Program-made: the position numbers and the translations under genes | Shown: positions 36,498 through 44,690 of the stretch, one piece after another | Numbering within the stretch: the stretch's first letter is position 1 | Layout: every line of letters starts with the position of its first letter | NCBI RefSeq assembly: GCF_965139615.1 | Contig: NZ_CBCSIQ010000019.1 | Coordinates: 13,027 to 77,026 of the forward strand | DNA: 64,000 nucleotides | From: Kerstersia similis | GTDB lineage: Bacteria; Pseudomonadota; Gammaproteobacteria; Burkholderiales; Burkholderiaceae_B | Direction of reading: 5' to 3' | Notes under the pieces: generated by a model | Told to the model about the DNA's origin: nothing | What the model saw: only the letters and a program-made list of their open reading frames with translations | Database searches by the model: none

Positions 36498-37841
36498 TCA
36501 GCCTGCCGACGGGCTGGCTGCCTGCGGGGCGGGGGCGGGCTCCGCATAGGGCTTCATGAACAGCCCGCACACCATGGCGATGATGCCCAGCGACGCCATA
36601 TAGATCACGATCAGCCTGGGGTCGCCATTGCCGCTCTTCAGCAGATAGGTGGCCACCAGCGGCGCAGTGCCGCCACCGATGGCGCCGCCGATCTGCACGG
36701 CCAGCGAAATGCCCGTGTACCGGATTTCAGGCGGGAACATGCTGGAAAACAGGCTGGCTTCCTGCGCATACATGGCGGCGTACACCAGACCGAAGCCGAT
36801 GATCATCGCCAGGTTGATATGCCCGTCCGTCCTTTCGCCCAGCATTGAGAAAAATGGCCCGCTGAACAAGGCGATTCCAGCTGCGCCGGCAATGAAGATG
36901 GCCTGTTTGTTGAGGTAGTCCCCGAGGATGCCGAACAGGGGAATGGTGAACAGCGTGGCGACTGCTCCCCACAGTACGGCATCGAGAATGACTTGCCTGG
37001 GCAGATCGAGCGCGCTGACGGCATAGGTCAGTGAAAAAGTCGCGATGGTGTAGAACCAGGTCTTTTCCGCGATACAGGCCAGCATGGCGACCATGGTGGG
37101 CAATTTGTGCTGAGCGAGGACGATGCGTAAAGGCATGGGCTTGGGCGCTGCACGGTGCTGCTCACGCACGGCGGCGAATTCCGGAGATTCCGCGACTTTT
37201 GCCCGTATGAACCAGCCCACCCCCAGCAGCAGGAAGCTGGCAAGAAAGGGAATTCTCCAGCCCCAGCTCAGCATCTGATCTTCAGGCAGCTGCGCCACGG
37301 CACCCATGGCCAGTGAGGAAAGGATCAGGCCGGGCGCGACACCAACCTGGGGCAGGCTGCCAAAGAATCCTTTCTTCTTGCTGGGCGCATGTTCGACGGC
37401 CATCAGGACAGCGCCACCCCATTCTCCGCCCACCGCCAGGCCTTGGCAGAACCGCAGCAAGACCAGGATCAATGCGCCCCAGTAGCCAATGATTTCGTAG
37501 CTGGGCGTCAGGCCGATGAGCACGGTGGGAACGCCCATGAGCATCAGGCTGATCATGAGCATGGATTTGCGGCCGACCCGGTCGCCGAAGTGACCGAACA
37601 CAATGCCGCCCAGCGGCCGGGCGATGAATCCGACGGCATAGGTGCCGAAAGCGGCCAGCGTCCCCGTGACAGGGTCGATGGCAGGAAAGAATATCTTGTT
37701 GAATACCAGTGCGGCGGCGATGCCGTAAATGAAAAAGTCGTACCACTCGATAGTGGTGCCTATCATGCTGGACAGGCCGGCAACGACATGTTGGCGTTTC
37801 TGTGGCCGGGCCATTGCAGCGGCTTGTTTGGTGGATTGCAT
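36498..37841 (-). CDS. MFS transporter, metabolite:H+ symporter (MHS/ShiA-like)
   Basis: Proton-coupled importer of 447 aa with about twelve membrane helices. Family hallmarks are IGTTIEWYDFFIYGIAAAL in helix 1, GHFGDRVGRKSMLM in loop 2-3, and RFCQGLAVGGEWGGAVLM in helices 4-5. MHS members take up shikimate, dicarboxylates, proline/betaine or aromatic acids; the substrate here is not readable. AAGGAG upstream fixes the start at MQSTKQAAAM. It follows the cupin gene by 57 bp in one transcription unit. Confidence 0.9.
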   Translation of the reverse strand: MQSTKQAAAMARPQKRQHVVAGLSSMIGTTIEWYDFFIYGIAAALVFNKIFFPAIDPVTGTLAAFGTYAVGFIARPLGGIVFGHFGDRVGRKSMLMISLMLMGVPTVLIGLTPSYEIIGYWGALILVLLRFCQGLAVGGEWGGAVLMAVEHAPSKKKGFFGSLPQVGVAPGLILSSLAMGAVAQLPEDQMLSWGWRIPFLASFLLLGVGWFIRAKVAESPEFAAVREQHRAAPKPMPLRIVLAQHKLPTMVAMLACIAEKTWFYTIATFSLTYAVSALDLPRQVILDAVLWGAVATLFTIPLFGILGDYLNKQAIFIAGAAGIALFSGPFFSMLGERTDGHINLAMIIGFGLVYAAMYAQEASLFSSMFPPEIRYTGISLAVQIGGAIGGGTAPLVATYLLKSGNGDPRLIVIYMASLGIIAMVCGLFMKPYAEPAPAPQAASPSAG

Positions 37842-37898
37842 ATTGTCTCCTTGGCGTGCGAGCCGGCTGCGGGGCGGCCGGCTCGAACCATGCGGCAT

Positions 37899-38384
37899 TC
37901 AGATTGCCGTCGTTTCGTCTTCCAGGTTCCTGCGCTTGTCCATATTGAAGCGGCCCTCGTAGATGGCCCCCTGTTTCGTATGGGGGCCGACATACTGGAC
38001 ATAGAGAATCTTGCCGTCTTCCAGCGTTTCCAGCGCATATTCGAAGTGCGGATCGGGATGGAACATCATGGAACCCTTGCCATAGACCTTGCCTTCGATC
38101 AGGAACTTGCCTTCCAGCACGTACCAGACCTGCGCAAAGTAGTGGTTATGCAAAGGGTGGGTCGATCCCTTTTCGTACATCACGATGCCGGCGTTGGGGA
38201 TGCTGGGATCGTCGGCCGTGGGGTGGAACATCATCTTGGAATGCTGCCCCTCATAGCGCAGGTTTTTCCATTCGATATCGTCCTCATGCATGGCCTGCAT
38301 GCATTGATGATCTTCGGTCAGCGGGCCGCCGCGACCGTCTTTGTGAAGAATGGGTTTGCCAGTGACTGCATCGGTTCCGAACAT
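37899..38384 (-). CDS. Cupin-domain protein
   Basis: Single-domain cupin of 161 aa. Cupin motif 1 is seen at THPLHNHYFAQVWYVLEGKFLIEG, with two His ligands, and motif 2 at GSMMFHPDPHFEYALETLEDG. It could be a small dioxygenase, isomerase or metabolite-binding protein. AAAAGGAG upstream supports the start. Paired with an MHS importer and a divergent GntR regulator, it suggests a small catabolic unit. Confidence 0.82.
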   Translation of the reverse strand: MFGTDAVTGKPILHKDGRGGPLTEDHQCMQAMHEDDIEWKNLRYEGQHSKMMFHPTADDPSIPNAGIVMYEKGSTHPLHNHYFAQVWYVLEGKFLIEGKVYGKGSMMFHPDPHFEYALETLEDGKILYVQYVGPHTKQGAIYEGRFNMDKRRNLEDETTAI

Positions 38385-38699
38385 GCTTGCTCTCCTTTTG
38401 AAATGCGGGATCCTTTTTTATTTAAACGGGATCCCATTTGTAGAAATAGTATCCCATTTGGAAGGGCGGCAGCACATCATCAGAGAAAACCCCTAAGCGC
38501 TCCGAAGGCCTTGCCGGGGCGATATGAGCTTGAGGACGGACGCGAGGGAGATGTTCTGGCAGCAGCGGGGGCAGGATTTTCAGTGTCCCGATACTTGTTT
38601 ATGGGATCCTGTAAGATGGCGGGCTTGAGGAATGAATGCAGAGATGCGCCACGCAGGGACTGTGGTCGTGCGTCGGGCGCTGCCTGTTTGGAGGAAGAC
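38385..38699. other. 315-bp cupin/gntR divergent spacer
   Basis: No gene is supported. It contains the AAATGGGAT repeats at 38431-38459, a related GGGATCC at 38407-38413, and another copy at 38603-38609 nearer gntR. An in-frame upstream extension of the gntR reading frame runs through it but has no conserved features. Confidence 0.55.
38431..38459 (-). promoter_or_regulatory. Direct repeats, candidate GntR operators
   Basis: On the minus strand AAATGGGATAC (from 38459) and AAATGGGATCC (from 38439) are direct repeats with exactly 20-bp spacing, about two helical turns, located 47-75 bp upstream of the cupin start. A further ATGGGATCC lies at 38601-38609 in front of gntR. Control by the adjacent GntR protein is an inference. 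Confidence 0.5.
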
Positions 38700-39359
38700 A
38701 TGAGATCTTCGGCAGAGATCGCCGATGAAATTTTCCGGCGGATTCAAACCGGGCAGTATCTGCCTGGAGATCCCTTGAGCCAGTACGAACTGGCCGATGA
38801 GTTCAAGATCAGCCGTACACCCATCCGCGAAGCCTTGCGTTTTCTGGAGGCCCGCCGCGCCATTTCACTGACGGCCAGCGGCCGCGCCTTTGTGGCGGTA
38901 CCGTCGCCGCAAGCGATTCGTGAAGCCTTCCAGATCCGCGCGGAATTGGAGGGGCTGGCGGCAAAACTGGCCGTCGATTGGATCGAAGACGAGGATTTGG
39001 CGCGATTGGCGCAGCATCAGCGCGACTATGCCGATGCGCTGCGCTCGCGGGTGCGTGGCGAAGCGGGATCGGAATGGCTGCGTCATAACCGCAGCTTCCA
39101 TGATGTGATCACGGTCGCCAGCCACAATGAGCGCCTGCATGAGCTGATCAAGGAACTGCAAAGCGGTATCGTCACCAGCACCCTGAATCTGGCTTCGAAG
39201 ATGCCGTCGCGCTTGATGGAAGAGAACATCCAGCAGCACGAAGACATTATTGCGGCGCTGCGTGCACGCAACCCTGGCGCGGCCAGGGACGCGGCAGTCG
39301 AGCATGTTTCCAGAACGATGGATCTGGTGCTGGATTGGATGTCGCGGCGCGCGGCTTAG
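38700..39359 (+). CDS. GntR-family regulator, FCD (FadR-type) subgroup
   Basis: Transcription factor of 219 aa. The N-terminal winged helix is typical (EIADEIFRRIQTGQYLPGDPL, then SQYELADEFKISRTPIREALRFLEA). The C-terminal FCD domain has the metal-ligand pattern of His/Asp residues (RSFHDVI, and the final EDIIAAL/AAVEHV). GGAGGAAG precedes the chosen ATG. It likely controls the divergent cupin-MHS pair. Confidence 0.9.
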   Translation: MRSSAEIADEIFRRIQTGQYLPGDPLSQYELADEFKISRTPIREALRFLEARRAISLTASGRAFVAVPSPQAIREAFQIRAELEGLAAKLAVDWIEDEDLARLAQHQRDYADALRSRVRGEAGSEWLRHNRSFHDVITVASHNERLHELIKELQSGIVTSTLNLASKMPSRLMEENIQQHEDIIAALRARNPGAARDAAVEHVSRTMDLVLDWMSRRAA

Positions 39360-39398
39360 GCGCAGCTTGGAGGGCGCAGAGCATCCGCCGGGCCCATG

Positions 39399-39434
39399 AA
39401 AAAACAGCGCCGCTTCATATCGAAGCGGCGCTGT
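39399..39434 (-). terminator. Intrinsic terminator of the DUF3141 gene
   Basis: A perfect 12-bp stem (ACAGCGCCGCTT/AAGCGGCGCTGT) with a 7-base loop has an A run at 39399-39404, giving a U run on the minus strand. It ends the DUF3141 transcript and faces the convergent gntR gene. Confidence 0.88.
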
Positions 39435-39492
39435 GAGAAGGCCTTAGGCCATATTCCGGCCGGAAGCCGGCAGCCTGATGGCTGCCATTTGC

Positions 39493-42249
39493 TTACTTGC
39501 CGCGCGGGCCGCGCCGTTGGGCGGTCGCGGTGCGGGGCGTCCGTTTGGCCGGTGCAGCCTTGGTGGCGGGTGCGGTCGTCGTTGCGGGCGCAGCCGGGGC
39601 AGCCGGGGCGACAGGGGCAGCCGCCACGGCGGCGGCAGGCGCGGCGGCTGTCGCCACCGGATCGGCAGCGGCTGGCGCGGCGGTTTCGGCCGCACGCTTG
39701 GCAGCGGCCTTGCGCGGGGCGGCGGCGCTGGTGGCGCTTGCGCTACTGGCAGCGGTGGCCGGTGCGGCCGGCGCCGGGGTGGCGTCTGCCGCGGCGTCTG
39801 CCGCCGTCACGCTGGGCGCGGCATCATGCAGCACGGCACCCAGCTCAGGCTTGGGGTCGGGCTGCGGCACCGGTTTGCCACTGCCCTTGGCGGTCGCCCA
39901 GGGGGCGGGTTCCAGGCCGGGGATGGGTTGCGTTTCCGTGGCTTGCGCGACACGGCTCTGCGAGCCGGCACCGGTAGCCTGGGGGTTTGCGCCCAGAATG
40001 GGAAAACGTGCCGCGCGGTCGGCGGCCGATTCGAAAATGGCGCGCATTTCTTCCAGCCGTGCCTGGCTGGTATCGCCCAGTTTGTCGCCTGCGGCCGTCA
40101 CGACCCGGATCATCTGCTCCAGCGCTTGCCGGATGCTGGTTTCCGAGGCTTGCGACAGCAGGATGGGCATGCTTTGGATGGCGCCCTGCATATCGAGCAT
40201 CATCATCAGCGCCTGTTCCCGCACCATTTCCTTGAAGCGCTCCAGCGTCATGCTCTTGTCGTGATCGACACGCAGACGGCGGATCAGGTTGAAGTTGCGC
40301 TCGTCGATGGCGCCTTCGCCATGGCCGACATACACCAGCATGCGGATGCAGGCTTCGCGCAGGCCGCCACGGCTGACCTGGGCTCGCAGGCTGGCCAGCG
40401 TGTTCTTGACGAAGTCGCGGTGTTCCGGCGAAACGCCAGGGTGCTTGCGCGCGGGCGTTTCGGGGTGCGCGCCCAGCCCGGCCAGGGTCTGGGCCAGCGG
40501 CGAACCATAGATCGTCATGAACAGCTGCTCGACGATGTCGTCGCGCGTGACGCGCCAGATATCCAGGCCGGACGAAATGCTGCGCGACAGGATTTCCTGC
40601 CAGACCCGGAAAATATTGTCGGCGGCCACCGGCACGCGTTCTTCACGTACTTTCTCGGCAAGCTTCGCCGTACTTTCCGCCAGCGGATTGGTGTCACTGA
40701 ACGCTTCGTATTGCAGGCGCAGCGGATGCAGCACGCGCAGGGTTTCCGCGACGGTGGGGGTGGCCCAGAGTTGCACCCAGGGTTGCAGGAAGCGCCGGTA
40801 CAGGCCCAGGTTGACTTCCGACAGGCGCGCGACGGTGGCGAAGCGGCGGTCATCTTCCTGGATAGGTTCGATGATCTTGCGTACCTGATCCAGCTTGCGG
40901 CGTTCAAAGCTGGCGATATACGGGCCATCGGTCAGGTCGGCGTTGGGCGTATCGCTTTTCTTGTCGCGGATGATGGCTTCGTAGATGCCCGTGGGCAGCA
41001 CGTCGATCAGGTCGATATTGCTGGTGAATTCCTGGTGTTCCTTGCGTGCCACGCTGCCCGACACGAAGATGCCCAGGTGGCCGATGCTTTCATGCACGGC
41101 ATAGACGATGGTCTGGCCGTGGGCACGGATTTCCTCGTCGTTCTGGTAAACATCGGTGAGCCAGCCCAGTGCCTGCGGCGGGGGCGTGATGTTATCGCCG
41201 CGCGAGCAGAAGACGATGATGGGCGATTGGATATTGCGCAGGTCCAGGCGGATACCGTCGGTGGTGACGAGCTCCGCAGTGGACAGCCGGTTGCCAATGA
41301 ACAGGTTATCGACGATGTACTGGATTTCATCGCCATTCAGATAGACGTGGCCGCCCCACCATTTTTCAAATCCGAGGTAGCGCTCGGTTTCGGTGTCAAC
41401 ATTGGCGTACAGGTGGTATTGCTTGTCCCACAGCGTATTGGCCGGATTGAGGAACTCAAAGTTGCGCACCAGCCAGGCACCGTCGAACTTGCCGTGGCCC
41501 ATGTCGCTGGTCAAGGCGGTCATCCAGGAGCCGCCCAGCAGGCCGCCCAGATAGCGCATCGGGTTCATGCCGCGCCAGCCCGCCCAATAGGACAGCGGCG
41601 CGCCAGCCAGAATGATGGGGCCGAACAGTTCGGGGCGCATGGCTGCGGTCATCATGACCTGCCAGCCGGCCTGGCAATTGCCGATGACGACCGGCTTGCC
41701 TTCGGCTTCCGGGTGCAGCGCAATGACGGTTTCCAGGAAGGAAGCCTCGGCGCGCATGACGTCTTCGACGGTCTGGCCGGGCTCCGGGTCGGGCAGGAAG
41801 CCGACGAAGTAGCAGGGGTGGCCTGCCCGGATAGCAACGCCCAGCTCGCTTTCCGGCTTGAAGCCGCCGATGCCGGGGCCATGGCCGGCGCGGGGATCGA
41901 CGACGACGAAGGGACGCTTGCGCGGGTCGATGATCACGCCTTCGGGCGGGATGATGCGTGACAGCATGTAGTTCACCGGGCGCGGCAAGGTATTGCCGCG
42001 AGCGATGATTTCCGACTGCATGCTGAGCACATTGGGTTCTTGTTGCGCCAGGTGCTCCTGGTACTGGTTGCCACGCTGGCGCATGACATCGGCATACAGC
42101 ACGCTGCGCTGCCAGGCATCGACGGCATAGGCCATGGCGGCAGACCAGGGCGTCAGGGAGAACAGGGAGGTCAGGGGGGCGCCCGGGGCCTGAGGGGCCG
42201 CGTTGGAAGGCGCCTGCGTGTTGACGCTGGCTTGTTGGCTGGTGGGCAT
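39493..42249 (-). CDS. DUF3141 protein, PHA-synthase-like alpha/beta hydrolase with Ala/Pro/Lys-rich tail
   Basis: Large protein of 918 aa. Residues about 20-450 have an alpha/beta hydrolase fold related to polyhydroxyalkanoate synthase: Cys192 in GNCQAGW takes the place of the PhaC lipase-box Cys, with Asp352 (SRGDNITPP) and His391 (ESIGHLGIF) as the remaining triad. Residues about 450-770 are helical. The last about 145 residues are Ala/Pro-rich with many Lys/Arg, like phasin or histone-H1 tails. Start MPTSQQASVN has GGAG upstream; the frame is open for 32 more codons. Involvement in polyester granules is an inference; DUF3141 function is not established. Confidence 0.85.
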   Translation of the reverse strand: MPTSQQASVNTQAPSNAAPQAPGAPLTSLFSLTPWSAAMAYAVDAWQRSVLYADVMRQRGNQYQEHLAQQEPNVLSMQSEIIARGNTLPRPVNYMLSRIIPPEGVIIDPRKRPFVVVDPRAGHGPGIGGFKPESELGVAIRAGHPCYFVGFLPDPEPGQTVEDVMRAEASFLETVIALHPEAEGKPVVIGNCQAGWQVMMTAAMRPELFGPIILAGAPLSYWAGWRGMNPMRYLGGLLGGSWMTALTSDMGHGKFDGAWLVRNFEFLNPANTLWDKQYHLYANVDTETERYLGFEKWWGGHVYLNGDEIQYIVDNLFIGNRLSTAELVTTDGIRLDLRNIQSPIIVFCSRGDNITPPPQALGWLTDVYQNDEEIRAHGQTIVYAVHESIGHLGIFVSGSVARKEHQEFTSNIDLIDVLPTGIYEAIIRDKKSDTPNADLTDGPYIASFERRKLDQVRKIIEPIQEDDRRFATVARLSEVNLGLYRRFLQPWVQLWATPTVAETLRVLHPLRLQYEAFSDTNPLAESTAKLAEKVREERVPVAADNIFRVWQEILSRSISSGLDIWRVTRDDIVEQLFMTIYGSPLAQTLAGLGAHPETPARKHPGVSPEHRDFVKNTLASLRAQVSRGGLREACIRMLVYVGHGEGAIDERNFNLIRRLRVDHDKSMTLERFKEMVREQALMMMLDMQGAIQSMPILLSQASETSIRQALEQMIRVVTAAGDKLGDTSQARLEEMRAIFESAADRAARFPILGANPQATGAGSQSRVAQATETQPIPGLEPAPWATAKGSGKPVPQPDPKPELGAVLHDAAPSVTAADAAADATPAPAAPATAASSASATSAAAPRKAAAKRAAETAAPAAADPVATAAAPAAAVAAAPVAPAAPAAPATTTAPATKAAPAKRTPRTATAQRRGPRGK

Positions 42250-42321
42250 GGCGTACTCCGTATTGATCAGGACGGCGCCGGTCAGCTTACGGCGCAGCGG
42301 GACATGCGTACCTCTCCTGCG

Positions 42322-42350
42322 ATTACATCGCAGAAAATATTGCAATGCAA
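42322..42350 (-). promoter_or_regulatory. DUF3141 promoter with PhaR/PhbF-like operator
   Basis: On the minus strand TTGCAT (42350-42345), a 17-bp spacer and TGTAAT (42327-42322) form a plausible sigma-70 promoter, 73 bp upstream of the ATG. The palindrome TTGCAATGCAA (42340-42350) covers the -35. It fits the TGC-N3-GCA core described for PhaR/PhbF repressors of polyhydroxybutyrate genes in betaproteobacteria. Confidence 0.55.
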
Positions 42351-42473
42351 CATTAACATTGAAACGGCTGGGTAAACCCGCTACGCCAGGTTTCGGATGG
42401 CCGGGAGTGCTTCGGTTTGCAGCGCCAGGCAGTCGCTCGTTGGAACAATGTCTTTCGTTGGTGCAGCCTCTTG

Positions 42474-43034
42474 CTAGCCACTGAAACCGCCGGCGCGCAG
42501 AAAGGCATCTTCTTCTGTGGTCGTGACGCGCCCCAGCACATCATTGCGGTGGGGGAAGCGGCCGAAGCGGCTGATGATCTCGTGATGGATTTCCGCGTAG
42601 CGCAGGGTTTCTCCGCCTAGCGGCCGACAGAGCGCCACGCAACGGATTTGCGCTTCCAGGTCTTCCGCATGTTCCAGCGGCAGGTACATGAAAGGGCGCA
42701 GCGGCGGTTCGATGGCCAGATCATGGCCGAAGGCCAGGGCCTGTTCCGTGTAGAACAGCGCCAGCGGGTCGGTGGCGAACATATGGGCCGTGCCACGGAA
42801 GGCATTGCGCGGGAACTGATCCAGCAGCAGGATCAGGGCCAGGGCGCCTTCCGCCGTATCCATCCAGGCATCGCGTTCACGCCGTGCTGCAGCCAAGTGA
42901 TCGGTGATGAAGGCCTGGCGAAAGCGCAGATCGAAGTCGGCATTCTTGGCGAACCATAGGGCAGGCCCGGCTTCGCGCCAGAAGGTGATGACCTGATCAG
43001 GTGTAGCGCTGGTCTGCGTATCGTTGTTGAACAT
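42474..43034 (-). CDS. DUF924-family protein
   Basis: Protein of 186 aa with the features of DUF924: an N-terminal VITFWREAGPALWF block, ALILLLDQFPRNAFRGTAHMFATDP in the middle, and FMYLPLEHAEDLEAQ followed by HHEIISRFGRFPHRNDVLGR at the C terminus. The family is all-helical and TPR-like, and its function is unknown. It stands alone, with 224 bp before the DUF3141 start and 175 bp after the amidotransferase stop. Confidence 0.88.
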   Translation of the reverse strand: MFNNDTQTSATPDQVITFWREAGPALWFAKNADFDLRFRQAFITDHLAAARRERDAWMDTAEGALALILLLDQFPRNAFRGTAHMFATDPLALFYTEQALAFGHDLAIEPPLRPFMYLPLEHAEDLEAQIRCVALCRPLGGETLRYAEIHHEIISRFGRFPHRNDVLGRVTTTEEDAFLRAGGFSG

Positions 43035-43209
43035 GGAGGCTCCCCCAGGAGAGTGGCATCGCTTGCTTTAGCATCATAGCGGATTGTGATGCCGCCGCAG
43101 GGGGCAGGAGCGGAACCTTGACAGGGTTTGTCCAAGGGCCGCTACGCAGGAGGGTGATCACGGCATAGCGTCTGGCGAATGGCTGGCCGGCCAGTGCGGC
43201 CGGCGCGGT

Positions 43210-43935
43210 TCATGGCTGCAGGTTGCGGGCCCAGTGAGCGTACAGGGGGGCCAGCGTGTCATGCAGCGCGGCCGTTTTAGCGTCCAGCGCCGCCAGGGTG
43301 TCGGCCCTGGATGTGACGGCGGGGTTTCCGGCAGCCAGTTCCCGATCCAGTTGCTGGCCGTTGCGCGCCACGGAAAGGCGCACCAGCGCCGGCGTCATTT
43401 CCAGGTGGGATTGCATGGCGATATGGATGCCGTCGAGGACAAAGCCCTGATGCAGGCAATGGGCGCTGGTGGCAATCAATTCGGCACCTTCAGGCAGGCG
43501 ATGGAAGGTATCGCCGTGCCATTGGAAGGTCAGCAGTTCGTGTCCGGCAGGACGGGACAGCCAGTCTGCTGCGGCCGGCGCGCCGGTTACGGTAATGGGC
43601 TGCCAGCCGATTTCCGGCCGTGGATTGCGGCTGACTTCCCCGCCGAGTGCGACGGCCATGATCTGGCTGCCCAGGCAGTGGCCCGAGAGCGGAATCCGAC
43701 TGTCGGCCGCCTGGCGGATCAAGGACATTTCCTGTGCCAGCCAGGGCAGCGGATCATGCACGCTCATATAGCCGCCCATGAAGATCAGGCCGGAAAAGGC
43801 ATCGGCACGGGCAGGCACCGGGGCGCCATCGACGATCGGGATCAGGCGGTAGGGAATGCCCAGGGCGTTCAGGATGGCGGGCACGCTGCCTGGCGCACCG
43901 ACTTCGGTATGTTGAAAAATCGCGACGGGTTTCAT
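43210..43935 (-). CDS. Class I glutamine amidotransferase-like protein
   Basis: GATase1-fold enzyme of 241 aa. The nucleophile Cys87 is in SGHCLGSQ, and His177 and Glu179 (MQSHLEM) complete the triad, so it should hydrolyse a gamma-glutamyl amide. It is the last gene of the ten-gene operon and overlaps livF by ATGA. In aniline dioxygenase systems a homologue (AtdA2/TdnT) accompanies the GS-like enzyme and removes excess gamma-glutamyl-anilide. A similar role here is an inference; a generic glutamine or gamma-glutamyl hydrolase is the alternative. Confidence 0.85.
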   Translation of the reverse strand: MKPVAIFQHTEVGAPGSVPAILNALGIPYRLIPIVDGAPVPARADAFSGLIFMGGYMSVHDPLPWLAQEMSLIRQAADSRIPLSGHCLGSQIMAVALGGEVSRNPRPEIGWQPITVTGAPAAADWLSRPAGHELLTFQWHGDTFHRLPEGAELIATSAHCLHQGFVLDGIHIAMQSHLEMTPALVRLSVARNGQQLDRELAAGNPAVTSRADTLAALDAKTAALHDTLAPLYAHWARNLQP

Positions 43936-44690
43936 GCCGGGTTTCCGGTAGGGGATGGCTGGGAGGCGGGCGGCGCCGTGCCGGACATGCCGACGCCCAG
44001 CAGGCGCTGCAGCAAGGCGGTATCAGCGGCCAGTTCGCGGCTGGCGCCGGCGTGGCAGACGGCGCCGCGTTCCAGCACGATCGCCTGGTGCGTCATGGAC
44101 AAGGCCAGCACCGGGTGTTGCTCTACGATGATGGAGGGCAGGCCGTCCTCTTCGCATAGCTGCATGATGGCGCGCGCCAGTTCTTCCACGATGATGGGCG
44201 CCAGGCCTTCCATGGGTTCGTCCAGCAGCAGCATGCGCGGGTTGGTCATCAGCGCCCGGCCGATGGCCAGCATTTGCTGTTCGCCGCCGGATAGCTGGTT
44301 GCCATAGTTGCCGCGGCGTTCCTGCAGGCGCGGAAACAACCCATAGACGCGCGCCAGGTTCCAGGGGCCGGGGCGGGCGACGGTGCTCAGATTCTCTTCG
44401 ACGGTCAGGGATGGAAAGACCTCGCGTTCCTGGGGCACCCAGCCCAGGCCGGCGCGTACCCGCCGGTGCGGCGCAGCCTGGGTGATGTCGGTTCCATGCC
44501 AGCGGATCGCACCGCCCATGACACGCGTATTGCCCATCAGAGTTTCCAGCAGTGTTGTCTTGCCGACACCGTTGCGCCCGAGGATGGCCAGACTCTGGCC
44601 GGCAGGCAGGGCCAGGCTTAAACGGTCCAGGATGACGGCATTGCCATAGCCGGCCGTCACGGCATCGAAAACCAGTGCATCAGCCGGCAT
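43932..44690 (-). CDS. livF: ABC transporter ATP-binding protein, LivF family
   Basis: ATPase of 252 aa. Walker A is GRNGVGKTT, the signature is LSGGEQQMLAIGRALM, and Walker B is MLLLDEPMEGLAP. It overlaps livG by 11 bp at its start and the amidotransferase gene by ATGA at its stop. It belongs to the second Liv-type importer of the window, in the Rieske operon. Confidence 0.92.
   Translation of the reverse strand: MPADALVFDAVTAGYGNAVILDRLSLALPAGQSLAILGRNGVGKTTLLETLMGNTRVMGGAIRWHGTDITQAAPHRRVRAGLGWVPQEREVFPSLTVEENLSTVARPGPWNLARVYGLFPRLQERRGNYGNQLSGGEQQMLAIGRALMTNPRMLLLDEPMEGLAPIIVEELARAIMQLCEEDGLPSIIVEQHPVLALSMTHQAIVLERGAVCHAGASRELAADTALLQRLLGVGMSGTAPPASQPSPTGNPA

Noticed and set aside
33619..36570. 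983-codon minus-strand open frame opposite tkt, gap and pgk
   Set aside because: Antisense shadow of three clear glycolytic genes; low-complexity His/Gln/Gly composition and no domain.
39478..41961. 827-codon plus-strand open frame opposite the DUF3141 gene
   Set aside because: Gly/Ala/Arg-rich shadow. The minus frame has a ribosome site, conserved triad and a terminator.
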